Below the pieces are notes generated by a model. The model was not told the origin of the DNA and did no database searches. It worked only from the letters and a program-made list of their open reading frames with translations. Shown one piece after another: positions 1 through 5,231 of a stretch of DNA of 5,231 nt (within the stretch, counting starts at the first letter, position 1; every line of letters starts with the position of its first letter). The stretch spans positions 1-5,231 of the forward strand of contig JANWHL010000070.1 in assembly GCA_025450405.1 (NCBI GenBank), read 5' to 3'. Position numbers and translations under genes: made by a program. The stretch is from Ktedonobacterales bacterium. GTDB taxonomy: Bacteria; Chloroflexota; Ktedonobacteria; Ktedonobacterales; JADMIN01.

Positions 1-16
1 ACAAGCCGTTGCGTAG

Positions 17-35
17 GGGCGTCCGGTGGACGCCC
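17..35 (+). other. Strong hairpin in the valS leader
   Basis: GGGCGTCC (17-24) and GGACGCCC (28-35) form a perfect 8-bp GC-rich stem with a 3-nt loop (GGT). No T-run follows, so it is not an ordinary intrinsic terminator. It may be a leader element of valS or the 3' end of an upstream transcript; no upstream gene is visible to decide. The bases just before it (11-22) resemble the 3' side of a T-box terminator stem. Confidence 0.5.
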
Positions 36-93
36 GGCGCGTCAAGTGTGAGTCCTTCACCCGAGGCGCGTATCAGCCGTCTTCTTTGGCGGC

Positions 94-98
94 GGAGG
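94..98 (+). promoter_or_regulatory. Ribosome binding site of valS (GGAGG)
   Basis: GGAGG lies 12 nt before ATG 111, slightly farther than the optimum. It is the only good Shine-Dalgarno match in the leader and supports ATG 111 over the in-frame TTG 9 and GTG 48, neither of which has one. The same bases can pair with positions 79-84 (see findings). Confidence 0.65.
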
Positions 99-110
99 AC
101 AACACCACCC

Positions 111-2822
111 ATGGCCATCGACTCCCAGCGACGACTCGAGACCATCCCCAAAGCCTATGAACCCAGCACCGTCGAACAGCGCCTCTACCGCTGGTGGGAG
201 GAGTCTGGCTACTTCAAGCCACGCCCCAATCCTGACCGCCGGCCCTTCGTCATCAGCATGCCGCCGCCCAATGTCACTGGCGCGCTGCACCTCGGCCACG
301 CCATCACCGCCACCCTCGAAGACATCATGATCCGCTTCCACCGCATGCGCGGCGACCCCACCCTCTGGGTCCCCGGCGAGGACCACGCTGGCATCGCCAC
401 CCAGGCCGTCGTCGAAAAGCAGCTCGCCCGCGAGGGCACCGACCGCCACCAGCTCGGCCGCGAAGCGTTCGTCGAACGCGTCTGGGAGTGGGTGCGCCAG
501 TACAAGCACCGCATCCAGGATCAGCACCGCCGGCTCGGCGCGAGCTGCGACTGGGATCGCGAGCGCTTCACCCTCGACGACGGCCTCACCCGCGCCGTCC
601 GCGAGGTCTTCGTCCGCCTCTATGAGGAGGGATTGGTCTATCGCGGTGAACGCATCATCAACTGGTGCCCGCGCTGCATGAGCTCCATCTCCGACCTCGA
701 GGTCGAGGTCGTGGATACCCCCGGCAAGCTCACCTACGTCCGCTACCCACTCGAGAACGCGGAAGGTGAGACTGCCCAGGAGTACATCACCGTCGCCACC
801 ACCCGGCCCGAGACCATCCTCGGCGACACCGCCGTCGCCGTCCATCCCTCCGACGCGCGCTACCAGCGCCTGGTCGGCCGCCACGCCATCCTGCCCGTGC
901 TCGGCCGCCGCATCCCCATCATCGCCGACGCTGCCGTCGACCCCGCCTTCGGCACTGGCGCCGTCAAGGTGACTCCCGCCCACGACCCGACCGACTTCGA
1001 GATCGGCAACCGCCACAACCTCCCGCGCATCCAGGTCATCGACTTCGACGCCCGCATGACCGCCGCGGCCGGCCCCTATGAGGGCCTGGACCGCTTCGAG
1101 GCGCGCGCCAAGCTCGTGGCCGAGCTGGACCGGCTCGGCCTGCTGGTCAAGCAGGAGGACTACACTATCCCCCTCGGCCACTGCTCGCGCTGCGGCACCA
1201 TCGTCGAGCCGCTCATCTCCAAGCAGTGGTTCGTCAAAATGACCCCGCTCGCCACGCCCGCCCTCGGCGCGGTCCGCTACGGCCAGATGCGCGTCGTCCC
1301 CGAGCGCTTCACCAAGGTCTACACCGACTGGCTCGAAAACATCCGCGACTGGAATATCTCACGCCAGCTCTGGTGGGGCCACCGCATTCCCGCGTGGTAC
1401 TGCCAGGACTGCGGCGAGATCACCGTCGCGCGCGAAGACCCGACGCAGTGCGCCGCCTGCGGCAGCCAGAACCTCGAGCGGGACCCCGACGTCCTCGACA
1501 CCTGGTTCAGCTCCTGGCTCTGGCCGTTCAGCACCCTGGGCTGGCCCGACGACACCCCCGACCTCCGCGCCTACTACCCCACCTCGGTGATGGAAACCGG
1601 CTACGACATCATCTTCTTCTGGGTGGCGCGCATGGCCATGTCCGGGATCCATTTCCTCGGCGTCGTCCCGTTCAACACTGTTTATCTCCACGGCCTCGTC
1701 CGCGATGAGCAGGGCCGCAAAATGAGCAAGTCGCTCGGCAACGTCGTGGACCCCATCGAGGTGATGGACCAGTACGGCACCGACGCCCTCCGCTTCACCC
1801 TGGCCACCAGCGGCACCCCCGGCAACGATATGAAGCTCGTCCCCGAGCGCATCGTCGGCAACCGCAACTTCGCCAACAAGATCTGGAACGCCGGGCGCTT
1901 TGTCATCGGCCAGACCGAGGCCGTCCCGCCCCGCGTGCCCGACCTCGCCGCCCTCAAGCCGTATACCCTCGCCGACCGCTGGATCGTCAGCCGCGCCCAC
2001 CGCGTCACCGCCGACGTCACGCGCCTGGTGGAGGAGTTCCAATTCGGCGAGGCGGGGCGCCTGCTCTTCGAGTTCTTCTGGTCGGAGTACTGCGACTGGT
2101 ACCTCGAGATCGCCAAGGTCCAGCTCGGCGACGAGCGCCTGCGCGAGCCGACGGCGCATATCCTCCGCTCCGTCCTCGATTCTGCCCTCCGGCTGCTCCA
2201 CCCTTACATGCCGTTCGTCACCGAGGAGGTCTGGCAGCACCTCTATGCCGACCTGCCCGCGGACGAGCGCCCCGCCCCGGCGCTGATCATTGCCCCCTGG
2301 CCCGCGGCCGCCCTCGAGCGCATCGACACCGCCGCCGAGGCGGACTTCGGTCTGCTGCGTGAGATCGTCACCCGCATCCGCGACGCCAAGAAGGAGGCGG
2401 GCGTCGAGCCCGGCAAACGCGTCCCGGTGATCGTGGCCGCCGGCGCGAAAACGCCCATGCTCAAGCAACAGGCGACCGTGATCGAGCAGCTCGCGCGCAC
2501 CGAGCCGCCGCGCGTCGAGCGCAAGCTGGCCGCCAAACCCGAGCAGGCGATGGCGCTGGTGGCCGGGAGCGTCGAGGTCTATCTCCCGCTCGCCGGCTTG
2601 CTAGACCTCGCCAAAGAGATCGCCCGCCTTGACGGCGAGATCGACGGCGTGCGCCGCCAGATCGCGCGCTCCGAGCGCATGCTCGGCAACGAGCAATTCG
2701 TCGGCCGCGCCAAGCCCGACGTGGTCCAAAAGGAGCGCGACGCCCTCGCCGCCGCCCAGGCCACCCTCGCCAACCTGGAGACCCGCCGCGCCGAGCTCGG
2801 CGACGACAAGCCGGCGCGGTAG
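111..2822 (+). CDS. valS: Valyl-tRNA synthetase (class I aminoacyl-tRNA synthetase), complete
   Basis: Cytoplasmic enzyme that charges tRNA-Val with valine using ATP and hydrolyses mischarged Thr-tRNA-Val. The product is 903 residues, within the usual bacterial range of about 860-950. Visible in order: ATP-binding HIGH motif as HLGH (residues 60-63, in PPPNVTGALHLGHA); the CP1 editing domain with TTRPET (230-235) and GTGAVKVTPAHDPTD (281-295), where D295 fits the conserved editing aspartate; the KMSKS loop (537-541); an alpha-helical anticodon-binding domain (about 619-730); and a C-terminal Leu/Arg/Glu-rich coiled-coil arm (about 831-897) typical of ValRS. Four CxxC pairs (186/189, 358/361, 431/434, 447/450) match the two zinc sites known in Thermus ValRS. 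The start is ATG 111, because the ValRS-like N-terminus (IPKAYEPSTVEQRLYRWWE) begins just after it and a GGAGG lies upstream. The frame is open back to a TTG at 9, but that extension looks like leader. Codons are overwhelmingly C- or G-ended. No residue defects were seen. Confidence 0.98.
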   Translation: MAIDSQRRLETIPKAYEPSTVEQRLYRWWEESGYFKPRPNPDRRPFVISMPPPNVTGALHLGHAITATLEDIMIRFHRMRGDPTLWVPGEDHAGIATQAVVEKQLAREGTDRHQLGREAFVERVWEWVRQYKHRIQDQHRRLGASCDWDRERFTLDDGLTRAVREVFVRLYEEGLVYRGERIINWCPRCMSSISDLEVEVVDTPGKLTYVRYPLENAEGETAQEYITVATTRPETILGDTAVAVHPSDARYQRLVGRHAILPVLGRRIPIIADAAVDPAFGTGAVKVTPAHDPTDFEIGNRHNLPRIQVIDFDARMTAAAGPYEGLDRFEARAKLVAELDRLGLLVKQEDYTIPLGHCSRCGTIVEPLISKQWFVKMTPLATPALGAVRYGQMRVVPERFTKVYTDWLENIRDWNISRQLWWGHRIPAWYCQDCGEITVAREDPTQCAACGSQNLERDPDVLDTWFSSWLWPFSTLGWPDDTPDLRAYYPTSVMETGYDIIFFWVARMAMSGIHFLGVVPFNTVYLHGLVRDEQGRKMSKSLGNVVDPIEVMDQYGTDALRFTLATSGTPGNDMKLVPERIVGNRNFANKIWNAGRFVIGQTEAVPPRVPDLAALKPYTLADRWIVSRAHRVTADVTRLVEEFQFGEAGRLLFEFFWSEYCDWYLEIAKVQLGDERLREPTAHILRSVLDSALRLLHPYMPFVTEEVWQHLYADLPADERPAPALIIAPWPAAALERIDTAAEADFGLLREIVTRIRDAKKEAGVEPGKRVPVIVAAGAKTPMLKQQATVIEQLARTEPPRVERKLAAKPEQAMALVAGSVEVYLPLAGLLDLAKEIARLDGEIDGVRRQIARSERMLGNEQFVGRAKPDVVQKERDALAAAQATLANLETRRAELGDDKPAR

Positions 2823-2871
2823 GTCGCTCCAGTACCACTGTCGGGGCGCCCTTTTGACGCCGGCGTTCGCA

Positions 2872-4050
2872 TCAACCTAAAGGAAAAGGAGCCACGACGG
2901 GTGGCCCCATGGGCGCCACGGGCATATGGACGTCCCAGCGCACGCTCCCGTCGACACCGCTGAAGGCGAATACCTCGCCGTTGGGGTTGGTGTCGGAAGC
3001 GCTTGGCGTGCAGTCGCAGCGGTCCGCGATGACCAGGCCGTTGACCACCGCCGGAGCGGCGACAAACCCACCAATCGGCGCACGCCAGCGCGGCGCGCCA
3101 TCCGCCGCGCCGAACGCGTAGCCGTTCCCATCTCCGGCGCTCACATACACCGCACCACCGGTTGTCATGACACTCAACACAGAGGTGCCCAATGGTTGGT
3201 GCCAGAGGACCGCGCCGTCCCCGGCGCGCAGCGCGTAGAGGCCGCCATTGTTCGTCCCGGCGTAGACGATCCCGCCACCGATGTCGGTCCCGTTTGGCAT
3301 CGGGCCGACGCGAAAACGCCACAGCTGGCGGCCATCGGCGGCGCCGAGCGCATAGAGATAGCCATCGTAGGAGGTGACATACATGGTGCCGTCGGCGACA
3401 ATCGGCGCATCCCAGATCGCGTCACCGGTCCTGGACCGCCACAGCAGCGTACCGTCAGCGGCCTTTAGGGCATAGGCATAGTCGTCAGTAGACCCGAAGT
3501 AAACCACCCCGTCGGACACGGCGGGCCGCCCATAGACGGGATCGCCCACCGGGTGACACCAGGCGAGGGCGCCGTCGCTCGCGCGCAGCGCGCAGACCGC
3601 ACCAAACGGCGTGGTGTCCTTCGGGTAGCCAAGACCAACGTAGACCATTCCGTCCACCACCGTCGGCGCAGACCTCACGAGATGGCCGAGTTCGCGGCGC
3701 CAGCGCAGCCCGCGATCGCTCACACCGAGCGCCAAGACGCCATGACCGTCGTCGGTGTAGATGACTCCGCCAGCTACAGCGGGTGTCGCCAGGTTGTCCG
3801 CCGCTGAGTATCGCCACAGTTGCTTCCCATCGCTCGGGTGCAGAGCGTAGAGACTTCCGGCGGCGAGATACACGGTCGGGCCCGCCGGGGCCGGCGACGG
3901 CGTTCCCGCCCCAACGGGAGATGTCGTGGGAGGGGCGCCACAGGCCGCGAGAACTAGCGCAAAGCCCAGGGCCAGCCCGAGATATGCTATCACCATGCGT
4001 CCACTGCCCATGTGGGAGACTGGCGCGTGATCGGCACGTCGGTCGCTCAC
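2872..4050 (-). CDS. PQQ-like (BamB-type) eight-repeat beta-propeller lipoprotein
   Basis: A 392-residue predicted lipoprotein. Residues 1-18 are a long polar n-region, 19-36 a hydrophobic stretch ending in the lipobox LAAC with lipidation Cys37, and about 38-58 a Pro/Thr/Ser-rich linker. From residue 59 on there are eight repeats of the PQQ_2/BamB pattern (VY...LYAL..DG..LWR...G), centred near 60-82, 97-120, 135-167, 182-207, 222-248, 261-288, 300-326 and 339-374. The first repeat lacks the usual leading PAV-xx-G strand, and the C-terminus (GPPVVAPF) supplies one, as in a propeller closed by pairing of its two ends, so the gene looks complete. C153/C165 lie in neighbouring strands of blade 3 and C345/C347 in an insertion of blade 8; disulfides are possible in an extracytoplasmic protein. 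The start is GTG at 4050, backed by a well-spaced GGAG; internal ATGs at 4011 and 3996 lack one. The role is unknown: probably a surface scaffold or ligand-binding protein. No quinoprotein dehydrogenase features such as adjacent cysteines were seen. It is convergent with valS, 49 bp apart. Confidence 0.9.
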   Translation of the reverse strand: MSDRRADHAPVSHMGSGRMVIAYLGLALGFALVLAACGAPPTTSPVGAGTPSPAPAGPTVYLAAGSLYALHPSDGKQLWRYSAADNLATPAVAGGVIYTDDGHGVLALGVSDRGLRWRRELGHLVRSAPTVVDGMVYVGLGYPKDTTPFGAVCALRASDGALAWCHPVGDPVYGRPAVSDGVVYFGSTDDYAYALKAADGTLLWRSRTGDAIWDAPIVADGTMYVTSYDGYLYALGAADGRQLWRFRVGPMPNGTDIGGGIVYAGTNNGGLYALRAGDGAVLWHQPLGTSVLSVMTTGGAVYVSAGDGNGYAFGAADGAPRWRAPIGGFVAAPAVVNGLVIADRCDCTPSASDTNPNGEVFAFSGVDGSVRWDVHMPVAPMGPPVVAPFPLG

Positions 4051-4056
4051 AAGATA

Positions 4057-4061
4057 CTCCG
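4057..4061 (-). promoter_or_regulatory. Ribosome binding site of the PQQ-propeller gene
   Basis: On the minus strand CGGAG lies 6 nt before the GTG start at 4050 (CGGAG-TATCTT-GTG). The spacing is good and this decides for the GTG start over the internal ATGs at 4011 and 3996, which have no purine-rich sequence at the right distance. Confidence 0.7.
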
Positions 4062-4080
4062 TTCATTTGCTGCTTGGGGA

Positions 4081-4120
4081 GTGACCGACGAACACGGTAT
4101 CGCACAGCTCCGTCGGTCGC
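4081..4120. repeat. Inverted repeat 1, upstream of the PQQ-propeller gene
   Basis: GACCGACG (4083-4090) and CGTCGGTC (4111-4118) are perfect 8-bp complements around a 20-nt loop; one wobble pair and one GC pair extend the stem to 4081/4120. On the minus strand it lies about 20 nt before the ribosome binding site of the propeller gene, so it could be a 5'-UTR stem-loop or, as DNA, an operator-like dyad. No function is assignable. Confidence 0.6.
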
Positions 4121-4121
4121 A

Positions 4122-4155
4122 CGGCCGGCGCTGCCTCGACGACCCACGCCGGCCG
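4122..4155. repeat. Inverted repeat 2, one base from inverted repeat 1
   Basis: CGGCCGGCG (4122-4130) and CGCCGGCCG (4147-4155) are perfect 9-bp complements around a 16-nt loop. It starts one base after the end of inverted repeat 1, so the two stems could stack in RNA. No T-run lies on either side. Confidence 0.6.
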
Positions 4156-4184
4156 AGACATCATCACGCGTAGCGCTGGGGGCG

Positions 4185-4220
4185 CACGCCGCGCATCGGG
4201 TAGGCGAGACACGCGGCGTG
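4185..4220 (-). repeat. Inverted repeat 3, just downstream of the Vgb-like gene
   Basis: CACGCCGCG (4185-4193) and CGCGGCGTG (4212-4220) are perfect 9-bp complements around an 18-nt loop. On the minus strand it begins 10 nt after the unshifted stop (4231) or 18 nt after the frame-restored stop (4239) of the Vgb-like gene. That position suits a transcript-end hairpin, but there is no T-run after it, so an intrinsic terminator is not supported. Confidence 0.55.
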
Positions 4221-4230
4221 GGCGCTCCGG

Positions 4231-5231
4231 CTAAACGCTCAAGCCACGACTTCCTCGATATTGCTTGATCCCTCGCGTACGTACCAGAGATGTCCCTCCT
4301 TGTCTGTTACCATCGCGACGATGTGCGACAGCCAGACCGCACCCGGCTTCGGTGTAGTACGCGGGATGCCGGGCTGCGCATCCCAGGCCGGCCAGGACGT
4401 GATAGCGGGGCGCTGCGTACTGGCACACCTGAATGCGCCCGCTGGCCGGGCTCAGTACGGCGATCTCGGGGCGTCCTCCTACGGCTACCCACACACGCCC
4501 GTTGCCGTCTACGGCCACAGCACGGTCATCGATATCAAATGGCACGAGCTGCTCTTGAAACTTCGGCGCACGGCTCTGAGCGTGGGCATTCGCACGTTCC
4601 GATGCGCTCAATCGGCCCAAGCCGAACGCCCGCAAGCTGAGTCCAGTGTACACGTCGCCCCGCGCTGTCACTGCCAGAGATAAGGCGCCGTGCTCAGTCA
4701 CTACGGTACTGCCCGATCGCGGATCAAACTCGCCCACTTTCTCCGCGCCGTAGCCGGGGTGGTCGGCCGAAAGGTTCGTGATGAAAAAGACGTGGCCGTC
4801 TGGCCCAATGGCGATCTTGGCGGGATCACCCGCATTTGGCGGCAATGCATGCTCGCTAAACGTCCGATTGGTGGGAGAAAATGACGTGAGGGAGAGCGCT
4901 CCGTACCGCGCGATCCAGATCGTCCCATTCTTCCCGACGGCAACGTCGGTGATGCCCAGGTCAGCCGGCAGATCTCGAATTACCGCCGCCGGTAGGGGAT
5001 ATGTGGCCCGCGCTGGGATTTCATACCGGACGTACGACCCATCGGCGGGACGAAAGTCCACGAGGTGGTGATTCCAGCTGATCCACACGTCGCCCTTCTG
5101 GTCAACCGCCAGACCGGCGTGGAGTTGGGAAGACCAATCACCCGAGTAGATCGGCCAGGACCGTAACTGGGCACGCTCGATGTCGTAATAGTACACGCGG
5201 TTGGTGAAGGTTATGCCGTGATCCTGAGTCG
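4231..5231 (-). CDS. Vgb/streptogramin-lyase-like beta-propeller protein, 5'-partial, with probable 3' frameshift
   Basis: The gene enters from the right edge; the frame is open to 5231 (visible start ...GITFTNRVYYYDIE), so the GTG at 5196 is internal and the true start and any signal peptide lie outside. Numbering from the first visible residue, the propeller repeats (A-V-D-xx-G-x-V-W-V..., then a strand ending in EIP/ALP) are seen near 37-71, 92-130, 137-179, 182-228 and 236-271, with part of another at 12-29. This pattern resembles virginiamycin B lyase (Vgb) and related NHL-like propellers. Such proteins are often annotated as hydrolase or lyase without proof, so I assign no activity. After about residue 273 the frame loses the pattern and runs 59 non-propeller residues to a TAG at 4231. 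The frame entered by skipping one base of the GGGG at 4407-4410 restores a last blade (VAMVTDKEGHLWYVREG) and stops at 4239. It is either a mutated gene or a sequencing error. Codons are visibly less uniformly C-ended than in valS. Confidence 0.85.
   Translation of the reverse strand, partial: TQDHGITFTNRVYYYDIERAQLRSWPIYSGDWSSQLHAGLAVDQKGDVWISWNHHLVDFRPADGSYVRYEIPARATYPLPAAVIRDLPADLGITDVAVGKNGTIWIARYGALSLTSFSPTNRTFSEHALPPNAGDPAKIAIGPDGHVFFITNLSADHPGYGAEKVGEFDPRSGSTVVTEHGALSLAVTARGDVYTGLSLRAFGLGRLSASERANAHAQSRAPKFQEQLVPFDIDDRAVAVDGNGRVWVAVGGRPEIAVLSPASGRIQVCQYAAPRYHVLAGLGCAARHPAYYTEAGCGLAVAHRRDGNRQGGTSLVRTRGIKQYRGSRGLSV

Noticed and set aside
9..110. N-terminal extension of ValRS from TTG 9 or GTG 48
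   Set aside because: These 34 residues do not look like ValRS, neither start has a ribosome binding site, and ATG 111 has one and fits the family N-terminus.
57..1181. Long minus-strand open frames opposite valS (57-1181, 1359-2468, 2579-3322)
   Set aside because: They are shadows caused by the high-GC codon pattern of valS; the translations are Gly/Ala/Asp/Val- or Arg-rich with no family resemblance.
2823..2871. Possible bidirectional terminator between the convergent valS and PQQ-propeller genes (10-bp palindrome ACGCCGGCGT at 2857-2866; imperfect stem 2844-2850/2862-2868)
   Set aside because: The stem needs two G-U pairs and an 11-nt loop, and no T-run follows on either strand. TTTT at 2852-2855 lies inside the loop, not after the stem.
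2872..4050. PQQ-dependent dehydrogenase
   Set aside because: The protein is much shorter than those enzymes, lacks adjacent cysteines and recognisable catalytic residues, and is a lipoprotein made almost entirely of propeller repeats.
4062..4230. Sigma-70-type promoter for the PQQ-propeller gene
   Set aside because: Only a weak -10-like GATACC (minus strand, near 4096-4101) was found, with no acceptable -35 at the right distance.
3783..4268. Plus-strand open frame across the intergenic region
   Set aside because: It overlaps the 5' part of the propeller gene and all three inverted repeats, with an Arg/Pro-rich composition typical of antisense frames.

Overview
This 5.2-kb window is GC-rich bacterial chromosome. 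It holds one housekeeping gene and two beta-propeller protein genes. It reads like a Chloroflexota-type or similar high-GC bacterium, judged from strongly G/C-ended codons, the style of the valyl-tRNA synthetase and a Pro/Thr/Ser-rich linker after a lipoprotein cysteine. That placement is inference; no rRNA or other phylogenetic marker is present beyond ValRS.

Layout. Positions 1-110 are the leader of valS, with a strong hairpin near its start and a possible weak hairpin over the ribosome binding site. The first bases resemble the 3' end of a T-box leader, but the diagnostic part would lie outside the window. Positions 111-2822 (+) encode a complete 903-residue valyl-tRNA synthetase with all expected motifs. 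A 49-bp gap follows, and then a convergent gene on the minus strand (4050 to 2872) encodes a lipoprotein with an eight-repeat PQQ-type beta-propeller. A 180-bp intergenic stretch (4051-4230) carries three consecutive perfect inverted repeats. The last gene, also minus strand, enters from the right edge (5231) and encodes a Vgb/streptogramin-lyase-like beta-propeller. Its reading frame is interrupted near its 3' end by an apparent one-base frameshift at a GGGG run (4407-4410). The frame that carries the expected last blade ends at 4239, while the unshifted frame runs to 4231.

How they relate. valS is a stand-alone translation gene with no functional link to its neighbours. The two propeller genes are co-oriented and probably both encode cell-surface or extracytoplasmic proteins, but nothing ties them to a pathway. 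I see no mobile element, CRISPR array, tRNA, rRNA or recognisable defence or biosynthetic system. The points most worth a second look are the frameshift, the triple stem-loop intergenic region and the possible T-box tail upstream of valS.
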